IMG/VR virus record: IMGVR_UViG_3300005542_000007
Coordinates: 62,001-126,000 of that record
Direction: 5' to 3' (one strand)
DNA length: 64,000 nt
From: a virus
Below, piece after piece: positions 1 through 8,948 of the stretch (position 1 is its first letter; each line of letters begins with the position of its first letter). The translations under genes were made by a program, and so were the position numbers. The notes below the pieces were generated by a model that searched no databases, had not been told where the DNA came from, and was given only the letters and a program-made list of their open reading frames with translations.

Positions 1-1
1 T

Positions 2-376
2 CCCCTATCTCTTGATACAAATGGAAATCTTCGCGTAGCTGTTGAAAATACCTCACCGACGCCAACTCCAGTTCTTACTTATTTTACAGATTCTGCTGTG
101 GCAAGCGGCGCTACGACAACGCATTCTGTTGCAGGTCCGGTTACGTTGGATAAGATTGATTTTACAGCATCAGGTGAGATGAAAGGTACCGTTGCTATTG
201 GTGTTACAAGCAGTGAAGTGACATATTGGAATGGTTTTAATAGCGCGTCTCATCAAGATTTTAGTTTTGTTTTGAATTTTCCTTATGTTATTCCTACAGG
301 ATCGTCTGTGAAAGTTACTCTTAAAAATAGAGACACACAAGCACAAGATCTTTACGTTACTTTCTTTACCCATTAA
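2..376 (+). CDS. Virion decoration/fiber protein, 5'-truncated by window edge
   Basis: The reading frame is open from the first bases of the window, so this is the C-terminal part of a longer protein. A GTG at 98 could be mistaken for a start, but the upstream codons continue the frame and encode a PLSLDTNGNLRV segment. That segment matches the PLSLxxxGxLRV module of the two genes at 412 and 3430. The rest is a beta-rich, Ser/Thr/Val-rich domain ending FVLNFPYVIPTG...VTFFTH. I infer a structural surface protein. No enzymatic motif is visible. Confidence 0.75.
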   Translation, partial: PLSLDTNGNLRVAVENTSPTPTPVLTYFTDSAVASGATTTHSVAGPVTLDKIDFTASGEMKGTVAIGVTSSEVTYWNGFNSASHQDFSFVLNFPYVIPTGSSVKVTLKNRDTQAQDLYVTFFTH

Positions 377-411
377 TTAATTTAAGATAAGTTTTAAGCA
401 AAGGATAAGAA

Positions 412-1611
412 ATGGCTGATTTACCTATTACGAGCGATGCGGGTGCAACGCCCATTGTCGTTAATGATCCGACTACGACAGCGAATGTTGCTAATGTAAA
501 AGCAGCTTCCACTGCCGCTGTTGTAGGCGATAATTCGTTAGTAGTAGCTCTTTCTCCAAATTCTCCGGTACCTACTGGAACTAACAATATAGGAGTTACG
601 GGAGTTGCACAAGGGTCAACAACTTCTGGAGAGCATGGGGATTTGATTCAGGGCGCTGTTACGACAGCAGCACCTTCATATTCCACAGGACAAACCAGCC
701 CGCTGTCTTTGACCATTGTTGGTAATCTACGAGTAGATGGAAGTTCAGTTACTCAACCAGTATCTGGAACTGTTACAGCTAATCAAGGAACTGCTAATAC
801 AGCGGCCAATAAGTGGCCAATCGAGATTGTGGATTCGGGTGGCGTTAATATAGCTACGGTCAATGCAACGAATGAGTTGCTTGTTACTGATACTGATTTA
901 ACGTTGACTCAAGGGTCTACTACGTCTGGTCAATTGGGTCCATTAATACAAGGGGCAGTTACAACATCGGCTCCTACGTATGTAACGGCCCAAACTAATC
1001 CCTTATCTTTAACTACATCGGGAGATTTGAGAGTTGTTTCTAAAACCGAAGATGGTTCAGGAACCGCTATTACATCAACGGCACTAGATGCAAAGCAGGG
1101 AATAGATGTAAATTTAATTGCTTCTCCGAGCCAGTCTGCCGCGTCTTCCGGCCAGATTTATGTAACATCATTTGAATTTAATCTTCCAACAAATGGAACA
1201 GAATCTCCGGCAGTATATATTAAAAATCCAAGTGGGTCTGGAAAAACATTAATTTTAAAAATAATATCTGCTTCATGTGAAGATGCGACAAATGGAGCAG
1301 CAGTAATTCGTATATATGGAAATCCAACCACCTCCGCAAATGGAACATCGCAAACAATTTCATCAACAAGTATTGGTGGTGGAGCGGGTGCCTCAGCAAT
1401 GACAGCTTTTTCAGGACCTACAGCCTCCGCCAATGGTACAGTATTATTTGCAGTAAATACAGGATCTGGAAATGTAATTGAACCTGGGCATATGCCAATA
1501 GATTTCGATGGCTTAATTAGGGTAGCAGCAAATAACACTTTGTTAATTACTGGAGAACCACAAACTAATAACATGAACTATTCCTTTACAGTTATGTGGC
1601 AAGAGGTATAA
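412..1611 (+). CDS. Modular beta-rich virion protein with two PLSL modules
   Basis: This 399-residue protein is rich in Ser, Thr, Val, Asn and Gly. Two related modules at about residues 65-110 and 165-210 share the pattern QGSTTSGxxGxLIQGAVTT, then PLSLTxxGxLRV. The C-terminal third has a jelly-roll-like composition and ends SFTVMWQEV, similar to the EWTEE and EWSEE endings of the genes at 2824 and 3430. No signal peptide or enzyme motif is visible. The start ATG follows AAGGATAAGAA. Position among adjacent paralogues suggests a capsid or tail decoration protein, but the exact virion location is unknown. Confidence 0.7.
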   Translation: MADLPITSDAGATPIVVNDPTTTANVANVKAASTAAVVGDNSLVVALSPNSPVPTGTNNIGVTGVAQGSTTSGEHGDLIQGAVTTAAPSYSTGQTSPLSLTIVGNLRVDGSSVTQPVSGTVTANQGTANTAANKWPIEIVDSGGVNIATVNATNELLVTDTDLTLTQGSTTSGQLGPLIQGAVTTSAPTYVTAQTNPLSLTTSGDLRVVSKTEDGSGTAITSTALDAKQGIDVNLIASPSQSAASSGQIYVTSFEFNLPTNGTESPAVYIKNPSGSGKTLILKIISASCEDATNGAAVIRIYGNPTTSANGTSQTISSTSIGGGAGASAMTAFSGPTASANGTVLFAVNTGSGNVIEPGHMPIDFDGLIRVAANNTLLITGEPQTNNMNYSFTVMWQEV

Positions 1612-1612
1612 T

Positions 1613-2152
1613 GTGGCGCAGAATTCATCTGGAATAATTACGGCATTAAATGGAACAATCGTTGTTCCAATAATTGGGGAAGCTTCCATAGTCTTTAATG
1701 TTACTGGAACATGGCAAGCAACATTAGGAGTTAAAGCTACTGTTGACGGCATAAATTGGTTTTCTATTCCAGGATTTATACTAGCTACACAATCCATTGC
1801 TTCGTCATTTTCTTCTAACCAAGCAGTAGCTATTAGTTGTTCTGGATTTTTGCAAGTACAATTGATTGCAACGTCTTTTACTTCTGGTACTATCAACGTA
1901 GCATGGGCAAGCAGTGGCGCAGGAACAAATGTTGTAAGTGTAACGGAAACTCTAAATATAGATGGTTCCCCAACAACCCAAATAGTTGATAATGATGGAA
2001 TTTTATTTAATACAGGTCTAGCTTTACATGTGACAGATTATCTAAATAGACAGATACAAGAACAAATGCTTTTAATGGCAGAGGCTAATTTATTATCCAC
2101 AGAATTAGCACGAGAAAAAACAAGCAGGTATAATTTTAAGGAGATACGCTAA
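1613..2152 (+). CDS. Virion-associated protein, paralogue of the middle of the 3430 gene
   Basis: GTG start one base after the previous stop. The first 100 residues (pattern ITALNGTIVVP, IVFNVTGTWQATLG, DGINWFSIPG) align closely with the central domain of the protein at 3430, so this beta domain exists both alone and fused. The last 40 residues are helical and charged (EQMLLMAEANLLSTELAREK), unlike the beta-rich front, and could be an oligomerisation tail. Function is not recognised. Context indicates a structural role. Confidence 0.65.
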   Translation: MAQNSSGIITALNGTIVVPIIGEASIVFNVTGTWQATLGVKATVDGINWFSIPGFILATQSIASSFSSNQAVAISCSGFLQVQLIATSFTSGTINVAWASSGAGTNVVSVTETLNIDGSPTTQIVDNDGILFNTGLALHVTDYLNRQIQEQMLLMAEANLLSTELAREKTSRYNFKEIR

Positions 2153-2153
2153 A

Positions 2154-2807
2154 ATGCTATCAGAAATTAGAACAGGTGTAATTGTAACATCGAACGGAGC
2201 CGTAAACCCATCAAGAAGTGACAAAACAGGCGCATTGGTTGTGACAGATGGACATGGGCATTGGTCAGAAGCGGCCTCACAGCAAAAATTGTTTACTGCA
2301 ATTCTTTCTCAAGGGACCACCACTGTCGCAGCGGGTAACATTGTAGGCGCAGCGGCAGCAGCTTCTACTCAATTTGCTGTTTGGAATCCTTTGGGGTCTT
2401 CTGTAAACTTAGTGCTTCAAAAGCTAAGAATTCAGCAATACTCGGGAACTCCCACAGCCGGAGGTTTGACACTTTCTTATTTTAATGCTTCTGGTGTTGC
2501 TACATTTTTATCTACTTCTGGAGCCGTTCACAGTAATTACATTAATGGACCTTTGGGGCAAGGTGTATGTTTGGCCTCTGCTGCGGGTGCAGCATTGACT
2601 GGCGGATCAGCACTAACGACACTTTTAAATACAGGTTGGTCATCTTCTGCAACAGCATTAGCGTCTCCTGCTGGTATTGGATATGTGGAAAACTTCGATG
2701 GTGAAGTTGTTGTTCCTCCTGGTTTTGGCGTAGTGCCTACATGGGCAGGAGCAGGAACTACTTATCTCGTTGGTTATAGTTTAACATGGGAAGAAGTTAA
2801 TTTTTAA
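2154..2807 (+). CDS. Beta-rich structural protein, function unknown
   Basis: This 217-residue, Ala/Gly/Ser/Thr-rich protein starts one base after the upstream stop (TAAaATG). It ends YLVGYSLTWEEVNF, again the W-E-E type terminus seen in neighbouring virion proteins, which suggests a common last strand. There are no membrane segments or catalytic motifs. It is probably another member of the decoration/fiber cluster. Confidence 0.6.
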   Translation: MLSEIRTGVIVTSNGAVNPSRSDKTGALVVTDGHGHWSEAASQQKLFTAILSQGTTTVAAGNIVGAAAAASTQFAVWNPLGSSVNLVLQKLRIQQYSGTPTAGGLTLSYFNASGVATFLSTSGAVHSNYINGPLGQGVCLASAAGAALTGGSALTTLLNTGWSSSATALASPAGIGYVENFDGEVVVPPGFGVVPTWAGAGTTYLVGYSLTWEEVNF

Positions 2808-2823
2808 TGGAGGTTAATTTCTA

Positions 2824-3426
2824 ATGGGTGGACCTTTAGATCCTGAATTTTCTGCCATAACAGATAATAATGGAGATGTTTTAAATGTTAACCCTAACGG
2901 GTCCATTTCTAGCTCTCCTCTTGATGGAACTAAAAATACATATTCTTTATGTACCTCCGCCATAAGTCCCCCAACCACTGCTACAGATATTTTTCTAATT
3001 CAGGGGAGTAAAACGAAAGTAATTAGGGTTTTACGAATTGAAGTTACTGGCACACAAACTACGGCAGGACAAGTGCTACTCATATTGATAAAGAGGCTCA
3101 TTGCAAATACTGGAGGTACTGCTTCTACTTATCTTAATTGGCCTGGACACGATAGTGAAAATCCTCCAGCAACTGCTACGGTATTACAATATTCGGCTAA
3201 CCCAGTAATCACTGCTGGCGCTTTTTTGTTTGTAAGACAAAATACAACATTTATTCCAGCAGCACTTTCTGTTGCTGCTACTGTTCCTACGGTATGGACT
3301 TTTGGAGATAGGCCAGGACAAGCTATAGTGCTCCGAGGCGTAAATGAGCAGTTGGCTATAAATTTAAATTCTGTAACTATTACTGGTGGATCATTTCTAG
3401 TTAGTGTTGAATGGACAGAGGAATAA
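2824..3426 (+). CDS. Beta-rich structural protein, paralogue of the 3430 C-terminus
   Basis: 200 residues. After a short N-terminus the protein aligns with the last 190 residues of the next gene. Shared patterns are SPPTTATDIFLIQGSKTKVIRV against TPPSTPTDVAIITGSATKTIRI, then a TxxTAGQ/TxSTAGI block and a final EWTEE/EWSEE. The RBS is GGAGGTTAATTTCTA before the ATG. Duplication followed by fusion is the simplest explanation. A structural role is inferred. Confidence 0.65.
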   Translation: MGGPLDPEFSAITDNNGDVLNVNPNGSISSSPLDGTKNTYSLCTSAISPPTTATDIFLIQGSKTKVIRVLRIEVTGTQTTAGQVLLILIKRLIANTGGTASTYLNWPGHDSENPPATATVLQYSANPVITAGAFLFVRQNTTFIPAALSVAATVPTVWTFGDRPGQAIVLRGVNEQLAINLNSVTITGGSFLVSVEWTEE

Positions 3427-3429
3427 TAT

Positions 3430-4713
3430 ATGAAAGAAGTTGGCGTTGACTATTCAACATTTAAATCTCTAGTAACTAATAAAGGATTATTGACACAATA
3501 TGTTGATAATGGCAATCAATATTTTATTTTTGCCGCAGAAGCTGATATATCGTGGGAAACAGTTGTACAGAAAGATGGTGGAGCGAATCAAACCGATTTT
3601 GAAACTAATTACAAATCTACTGCCAACAAAGCTTTTGGTACGACAAAAAATAATACTGGAACTATAACGTCTTTGAATGGAACAGTCATAGCTCCAGTAC
3701 AGGGCAGTTCCACTATAGTTTTTAATGTTACAGGTACATGGTCTGCGACTCTTGGATTACAAGCAACAACAGATGGTATAAATTGGTTTAGTATATCTGG
3801 CTATGTTCCAACAAGTCAAGCTATTACATCATCGTTTTCGGTAAATCAGCCTGTCATCGTTAATTGTGGTGGATTTTATCAAGTTCAATTAATAGCTACT
3901 GCTTTTACATCTGGAACCATATCTGTTAATTGGGTTGCTAGTTCTGGCGATAATTCTTTACAAGTATATAGTACATCGGCACAGACGTTTATTGTTTGGG
4001 CACAATTGAAAGATGGGGTTGGGAATAATATTACTTCCCAAGTAAATGGAACCAAACAAGCTCTTGATGTAGGCATTGATGTGGCTGGTACGCAGATTGA
4101 TCCAAGATTGGTGGAAGGAGCCGTTACTACAAATCCACCTACCTACGCGACAGCCACCAATCAACCGCTATCTTTAAGTACTACTGGTGCGTTACGTACT
4201 GAACAACTTTTAAGTTCTAAACAATATTATGGAGTAAGTACTGGAGCCTTTACTCCTCCTTCTACCCCAACTGATGTAGCTATTATTACAGGCAGCGCCA
4301 CGAAAACTATTAGAATTACAAGATTGGAATTATCTACTACTCAAAGCACTGCTGGAATAAACACATGGTTCATTGTTGTTCGGTCGTCAGCAAATAGTGG
4401 AGGAACTTCAGCAACTCCAACTATAGTTCCGTTAGATTCTACTAATAATGCAGCAACCGCCGTAGTTAGGAGTTATACAGCAAATCCAAGTTCGCTTGGT
4501 TCGGCTGTTGGTACATTAAGGACCTCTAGGATTTTGTCTGACACTACCACTACTGTTTCCCAGCCAGCATATGTTTTTGATTTTACGAATTCTGGAATTA
4601 GCTCAGGAATTGTACTTCGTGGCACATCCCAGGTATTGGCTTTAAATTTTAATGGAGCGACCTTACCCCTTGGGTTGAGTGTTGCTTGCAATTTTGAATG
4701 GTCCGAAGAATAA
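3430..4713 (+). CDS. Three-module fused virion protein
   Basis: 427 residues that combine modules found separately nearby. The N-terminal 60 residues are unique, with a similar pattern in the small gene at 5109 (both have VDxxxFExNxKSTA). Residues about 70-175 match the gene at 1613. Residues about 205-260 contain the EGAVTT...PLSLSTTGALR module seen at 412. Residues about 265-427 match the gene at 2824. This layout records module shuffling in the cluster. The protein is likely exposed on the virion; no enzyme motif is seen. Confidence 0.7.
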   Translation: MKEVGVDYSTFKSLVTNKGLLTQYVDNGNQYFIFAAEADISWETVVQKDGGANQTDFETNYKSTANKAFGTTKNNTGTITSLNGTVIAPVQGSSTIVFNVTGTWSATLGLQATTDGINWFSISGYVPTSQAITSSFSVNQPVIVNCGGFYQVQLIATAFTSGTISVNWVASSGDNSLQVYSTSAQTFIVWAQLKDGVGNNITSQVNGTKQALDVGIDVAGTQIDPRLVEGAVTTNPPTYATATNQPLSLSTTGALRTEQLLSSKQYYGVSTGAFTPPSTPTDVAIITGSATKTIRITRLELSTTQSTAGINTWFIVVRSSANSGGTSATPTIVPLDSTNNAATAVVRSYTANPSSLGSAVGTLRTSRILSDTTTTVSQPAYVFDFTNSGISSGIVLRGTSQVLALNFNGATLPLGLSVACNFEWSEE

Positions 4714-4736
4714 AATTATATTGAAGGAGAAATATT

Positions 4737-5087
4737 GTGGCCGACCCAACGACTAATTTACATACAGGTACAGAAACTGCAAGTGGAACTAGCATTGCCT
4801 TTGGTCTTCCTACCAACCAAATAGTAGGAGTATTTGTAAATGTCTCTGCTGTTTCTGGTGTTTTACCAACTCTTGCTATTTCTGTAGAGCAGTCTCCCAA
4901 TGGAACTGATTGGTATAATATTCCAAATGCTTCAGGCACTGTTTCTTTTGCGGGTATTAATACTGTTGCACTTTTTAGCGTATTTCCTCCAACTGGTCAA
5001 CCCTGCTGTGATACTATACGATGTGCCTGGACGATTGGTGGAGTAAATCCAAGTTTTACTTTTACCGTGGATATTGTTAACTATTAA
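4737..5087 (+). CDS. Small beta-sandwich-like structural protein
   Basis: GTG start preceded by GAAGGAGAAATATT, a strong RBS. 116 residues with alternating hydrophobic strands and an NGTDWYNIP segment resembling DGINWFSIP in the proteins at 1613 and 3430, so it is probably a distant copy of the same beta domain. It ends with hydrophobic strand FTFTVDIVNY. Specific function unknown. Confidence 0.6.
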   Translation: MADPTTNLHTGTETASGTSIAFGLPTNQIVGVFVNVSAVSGVLPTLAISVEQSPNGTDWYNIPNASGTVSFAGINTVALFSVFPPTGQPCCDTIRCAWTIGGVNPSFTFTVDIVNY

Positions 5088-5108
5088 TTTTATATAGGAT
5101 AAAAAATT

Positions 5109-5360
5109 ATGCAATTACAAATGTTGTCCCTCGCTTACGATCAATGGAAACAAATGCGAACTTTTTTAGCTGTTAATACCTATTACATAAAAGACAATAA
5201 AGAATATCGCCTTTTATTAATAGATTTTGGGCGTGGTTTTATTGCCACTTCTAATATTTCTTCGGCGGTAGACATAGTAGATTTTGAAGCGAATATAAAA
5301 AGTACGGCTATTTCATCGATTTCGGTAGATGCTGCGATAGCGGCTCAAATAATTGGATGA
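5109..5360 (+). CDS. Small protein related to the N-terminus of the 3430 protein
   Basis: 83 residues. LAYDQWKQMRTF and then VDIVDFEANIKSTAISS parallel the start of the 3430 protein (YSTFKSLV, then TDFETNYKSTANK), so the same N-terminal unit occurs alone here. It precedes the hydrolase gene at 5365. No known domain is recognised. Confidence 0.55.
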   Translation: MQLQMLSLAYDQWKQMRTFLAVNTYYIKDNKEYRLLLIDFGRGFIATSNISSAVDIVDFEANIKSTAISSISVDAAIAAQIIG

Positions 5361-5364
5361 GCTA

Positions 5365-5862
5365 ATGGTTACACAAGAAGACCTTCATCCTGGAGATTTA
5401 CTTTTATTTAAAGTGAAATCTTCTTCGTCTTTGGTCTCCAAATTCATCGGATGGGGACAAAAAGTTTTAGGACATGCACCAACAAAGAGCGAGTATTGCC
5501 ACGTTGCTTTAGTAGCTTTTGATCCAACGTATCTTATGGAAGCAAGATGGCCAAAAACAAGAATTTGGAAAATTGATTGGTCGTACCTAAATAAAGAATA
5601 TGATGTTCAATTGTTCAGAGTTAAAAATGTAACTCCAAGACAGCAATTAGATGCGATTCATTGGGCTGAAGATCATTTAGGTGAATGGTATGATTTGCCT
5701 GAATTGTTGGGTGGTTGGATAGCTTTTAAACATGCCCAAATATGCAGTACTTATGTTACCCAAGCAGAAAAGGCGGCGGGAATAATTTTTAAAACAGAAG
5801 AGAATGGGTTTATTACCCCAGATGAAGTAGCAGCAGATCCTCTAATTTGGAGAGTGAAATGA
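5365..5862 (+). CDS. Permuted NlpC/P60-like (YiiX/YycO-type) cysteine hydrolase
   Basis: The frame is open from a TTG at 5353, but that overlaps the previous gene; the ATG at 5365 fits better. The front reads HPGDLLLFK, then SEYCHVALV, the GDlvl...sHvgi pattern of permuted papain-fold enzymes with a catalytic His. Near the C-terminus QICSTYVTQA supplies the cysteine and FITPDEVAADP follows, as in YiiX/YebB-like proteins. The family cleaves amide or isopeptide bonds in cell wall or lipid substrates. Within virion genes it could be a structural-particle hydrolase acting during entry, but the substrate is unknown. Confidence 0.65.
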   Translation: MVTQEDLHPGDLLLFKVKSSSSLVSKFIGWGQKVLGHAPTKSEYCHVALVAFDPTYLMEARWPKTRIWKIDWSYLNKEYDVQLFRVKNVTPRQQLDAIHWAEDHLGEWYDLPELLGGWIAFKHAQICSTYVTQAEKAAGIIFKTEENGFITPDEVAADPLIWRVK

Positions 5863-6107
5863 TTAGAAAAGAACATGAAACAAAGAACGTCGAAGTAATC
5901 AAAGATGTTCTGTGTAATAAATGTGGTGCTAGTTGCAAGGCAATAGATTGTGATAATTTTAATTGTGCAGAACTGAAAGTTCATTGGGGATATGGAAGTA
6001 CCTACCACGATGGAGAAATTCACGAAGCTCATTTGTGCGAACAATGTTGGGAAGGTATTGTTAAAGAATTTAAGATACCAGATTTAGTGGTAGAGAATCA
6101 ATATTAA
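5859..6107 (+). CDS. Small zinc-binding protein
   Basis: ATGA overlap with the hydrolase gene, RBS GGAGAG inside its last codons. About 82 residues with a CNKCG pair, a Cys-rich middle (CKAIDCDNFNC) and a second knuckle HLCEQCWEGIV. This is typical of a small phage zinc ribbon with a treble-clef-like end. Translational coupling suggests co-expression with the hydrolase. Function unknown. Confidence 0.6.
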   Translation: MIRKEHETKNVEVIKDVLCNKCGASCKAIDCDNFNCAELKVHWGYGSTYHDGEIHEAHLCEQCWEGIVKEFKIPDLVVENQY

Positions 6108-6118
6108 AGGAGTAAACA

Positions 6119-6382
6119 ATGGCAAATATTCAGATTTACAATTTAACATGGACCGAATGGGCAGCTAAAGGCGGTACCGCTTATTATATTGATTACGGAA
6201 CTTCCTATCAACTCTATAAGGTTGATAGCACTCTCGCCAATCAAATACTTTGGGCCACGCATATTTTTTATGCTCCACCATTGACTTCTACGCAGCAGAT
6301 TGATTTGACAGCTTTTCTAGCTATTAAAGCCGGGTCTACTCAAGTTGATAGCGTTGACGAGGTTGTGTCAGCGAATTTCTAA
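6119..6382 (+). CDS. Small hypothetical virion-region protein
   Basis: 87 residues, start preceded by AAAGGAGTAAACA. Aromatic-rich beta pattern (WTEWAAKGGTAYYIDYG), then a helical end with DSVDEVVSANF, similar in layout to the 5109 protein that ends VDIVDFEAN. It may be another stand-alone version of that N-terminal unit. No recognised function. Confidence 0.5.
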   Translation: MANIQIYNLTWTEWAAKGGTAYYIDYGTSYQLYKVDSTLANQILWATHIFYAPPLTSTQQIDLTAFLAIKAGSTQVDSVDEVVSANF

Positions 6383-6394
6383 TAAGGATCTAAC

Positions 6395-7207
6395 ATGTCT
6401 TTAAATCTTCCAATAGCTCCTATCATTAGTGGGATTTCTCCAACAACATTTACAGTATCTACTGGAAATGATGGGAATCCTCCTGGGACATTTTATAGCT
6501 TTCGTGTAATCACGAACGGTCTTATTAATTATGTAACTAGTGCTGGCATTTTATCCTCGGCTAATATGTACAACAATCTCCAGACTATCACGGTTGTTAA
6601 CGTTGCACCATCTACACAGTTCATGCTTTCTGCTTCTGCGGCTCAAGATGCCCAGGGAACAAATTCTACGGCGTATGGACCGTTTACTACATTTGTTACT
6701 TTACCTGCCGGAGTAGCAACATCTGGACCTTTTACACCACAGCAGCAAATTATTATTGAACAAAGCAGATTGTTGATGCCGCAGAAGTTTAGTGTTAATT
6801 GTAGTGATGAACGTATTCTTGCATTTGCTGAGGTTGTATTGGCAGATATTAATTTATTTCCGCCTCTTCAAGGATTTACGACAGATACTTTAACCCCGGC
6901 AGCGCTGCCTCTTCTGTATTTTGGGATTAGCTTGATGGCAGAGTTGTTCTTTCAAATGTCGGCCACACTCCAAGACTTTAATTACAATGATAATGGACTT
7001 TCATTGAATATTGACCAAACCGGAAAAATTGCTCAGAGTTACCAAAATATGTTAGAGTTTTACCGCCACATGATTACCAATTTTAAGAAGACACAGATTT
7101 TTGCACAAGGAGCCTTTGGTATTTCAAGCCCCAGGTATCAATCGCAAATTGGGCAGTTTTTGAAAATTTCATTAGGTTCCAGTTTCAATTGGAATTCACC
7201 GTCGTAA
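6395..7207 (+). CDS. Fibronectin-like domain plus helical C-terminus, virion protein
   Basis: 270 residues. Residues 1-105 form an Ig/FN3-like beta domain beginning LPIAPIISGISPTTF, matching the start of the gene at 7785 (VAPTISAITSSGF, then DGNPGGTYY against DGNPPGTFY). From residue about 110 the protein becomes mostly helical (QQQIIIEQSRLLMPQKF, LAEVVLADINLFPP). This suggests an adhesin-like head on a virion-binding base. The catalytic repertoire is empty. Confidence 0.6.
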   Translation: MSLNLPIAPIISGISPTTFTVSTGNDGNPPGTFYSFRVITNGLINYVTSAGILSSANMYNNLQTITVVNVAPSTQFMLSASAAQDAQGTNSTAYGPFTTFVTLPAGVATSGPFTPQQQIIIEQSRLLMPQKFSVNCSDERILAFAEVVLADINLFPPLQGFTTDTLTPAALPLLYFGISLMAELFFQMSATLQDFNYNDNGLSLNIDQTGKIAQSYQNMLEFYRHMITNFKKTQIFAQGAFGISSPRYQSQIGQFLKISLGSSFNWNSPS

Positions 7208-7230
7208 CATCCCAAACCCAGGAGTTGTCT

Positions 7231-7785
7231 ATGAACGATAAACTACCATTCAGTGAGGCCAGCGGCAAAAAGCCGTTACATGGCACTTACAAAGTATCTT
7301 TTACGATTAATATAGATGTGGAAGATAGGATTCTCGCTTCTGATTTTGGGTATTTTATTACCGATGGTTTTGGGGAAAATCTTGTGGAGAAAGTGGCCTC
7401 GCTTGACGTGGAGAAAATTTATAAAGTAGCTAAGGTGGAACTTAAACCTGGGGATTTAGTTTACTTAAGTCGAGATATTTCTGTTACAGCCACAGTTGTA
7501 AAAGATAATGGTGGTATTTATTGTGTGGGATCTGTTGGCCAACCAGTTTGTGAGAAATACACTTTGAACTTGCCTCGTGGTATTGTGGCAGAAGTGAATA
7601 AAGTAGCTGAAGGTCAAGCAGAACTTTTGGGCTTCGACAATGTTATTGAAGCGGCGTTTATCAATCCTGAAACAGATGAGCCTTTTTGGGAGAATGTACG
7701 AATTGATTTAATAGCTGTAGATTTAGATGCGGTAGAGAAGATTGAAAATACTCCGAAGCCTGTGGATGACGGGGAGGTAGCCTAA
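7231..7785 (+). CDS. Hypothetical protein in virion cluster
   Basis: The frame is open from a TTG at 7189 inside the previous gene. I choose ATG 7231 because CAGGAG sits about 7 bases upstream and avoids a long overlap. About 184 residues, acidic, with a beta-rich core (LKPGDLVYLSRDISVTATVV) and a C-terminus rich in Asp and Glu. No family recognised. It sits between the two FN3-like proteins, so a chaperone or connector role is possible but only inferred. Confidence 0.55.
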   Translation: MNDKLPFSEASGKKPLHGTYKVSFTINIDVEDRILASDFGYFITDGFGENLVEKVASLDVEKIYKVAKVELKPGDLVYLSRDISVTATVVKDNGGIYCVGSVGQPVCEKYTLNLPRGIVAEVNKVAEGQAELLGFDNVIEAAFINPETDEPFWENVRIDLIAVDLDAVEKIENTPKPVDDGEVA

Positions 7786-8939
7786 TGCCTTTAAATACTC
7801 CCGTAGCGCCAACAATTTCTGCTATAACCTCGTCTGGTTTTACTGCAACTAGAAATCCAGATGGAAATCCTGGAGGTACCTATTACCTTTGGATGATTTC
7901 ATATAATACTTCCACGTTTTATGCAGATGGAAGTGGAGGATTAAGCAGTACGCCAATTTTTCTCTTGGGGTCGTCCCAAAATGTATCAAGTATTCCTCCA
8001 AACACAACAGCTTCCGTTGCTTTAGAAGCTGCTCTTGATTCAAGTGGAGGAGGGCATACTGGTTTTGGTCCGGCAGTGGGTCCAACTACTTTGGCTACCG
8101 CACCTATAGCACAGCCTTACCAAGCTATTTTTTCAACAACCGTTACAGCCTTTTGGCTACCAAATGGTAATCCCAATGGGACACAATTTGATGTCCAATT
8201 GTCAACAGACCCAAGTTTTTCAATTGGAGTACTTGATTCTGGCTGGATTACAGCACCGACACATGAATTTACAAATCTTCTTCCCAGCACTATTTATTAC
8301 GGTCAGGTAAAAGCTCGAAATTCAATACTTGTAGAAACCTCCTTTACATCTTTAGGGCCAGTTACGACTCTTACTGGGCCCTCCAATGTTAGAGCTTTAC
8401 AAGTAACAAACCTGCTTGATAACAGAGGTTTCTTATTGCAATGGGCTCCAAATATTGAAAACAATATTGTCGCTTACAAAGTATACAGAAGCAGTTCTCC
8501 CACGGACATAAGTAGTTTTTCTTTAATTAATAGCACACCCGCGAATGTCACGTCATATATCGATAACGTTTCATTTACCTTTGGGTTGGTGTATTACTAC
8601 ATTGTAACTGCTTTGGACAACGGAGGAAACGAATCTTCTCTAGACACAGCCAATCCCACTCAGGATATGTCTTTTCATTCGTTCGAGGAACAGCCATTTC
8701 CTACTGTTATACTGTCTTCGGATGTAATTAACAATGAAACGCCAAGTGGGTTAGTGAACGGAGCGAATACTTTATTTACTACAGCATATCCGTACAAAAA
8801 TCAAACGCTTTCGGTTTATCTAAACGGAGTTAAATTAATGCTTACTGTGGATTATATTTTAACTCCTCCTCAGCAGTTTACTCTTTTAGCGGCTCCCCTT
8901 TCTACAGATTTTCTTCGTATTGAATACGTAAGATATTAA
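7785..8939 (+). CDS. Multi-domain fibronectin type III-like virion protein
   Basis: 384 residues, starting with a TAATG overlap. At least three FN3-like domains can be read. The first spans residues 1-105; the second has the pattern FDVQLSTDPSF...FTNLLPSTIYYGQVKARN; the third has WAPNIENNIVAYKVYRS...YYIVTALDNGG. The C-terminal 80 residues are a separate beta unit (TLSVYLNGVKLMLTVDYIL) typical of phage fiber attachment modules. FN3 domains on phage virions are thought to bind cell-surface carbohydrate weakly. Role here inferred. Confidence 0.7.
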   Translation: MPLNTPVAPTISAITSSGFTATRNPDGNPGGTYYLWMISYNTSTFYADGSGGLSSTPIFLLGSSQNVSSIPPNTTASVALEAALDSSGGGHTGFGPAVGPTTLATAPIAQPYQAIFSTTVTAFWLPNGNPNGTQFDVQLSTDPSFSIGVLDSGWITAPTHEFTNLLPSTIYYGQVKARNSILVETSFTSLGPVTTLTGPSNVRALQVTNLLDNRGFLLQWAPNIENNIVAYKVYRSSSPTDISSFSLINSTPANVTSYIDNVSFTFGLVYYYIVTALDNGGNESSLDTANPTQDMSFHSFEEQPFPTVILSSDVINNETPSGLVNGANTLFTTAYPYKNQTLSVYLNGVKLMLTVDYILTPPQQFTLLAAPLSTDFLRIEYVRY

Positions 8940-8948
8940 GAGGTAATT

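Noticed and set aside
98-376. Complete small gene starting at GTG 98
   Set aside because: The frame is open to the window edge and upstream codons match the PLSL module, so this is the end of a longer protein.
7189-7230. TTG start at 7189 for the 7231 gene
   Set aside because: It overlaps the upstream gene and lacks an RBS; ATG 7231 has CAGGAG at good spacing.
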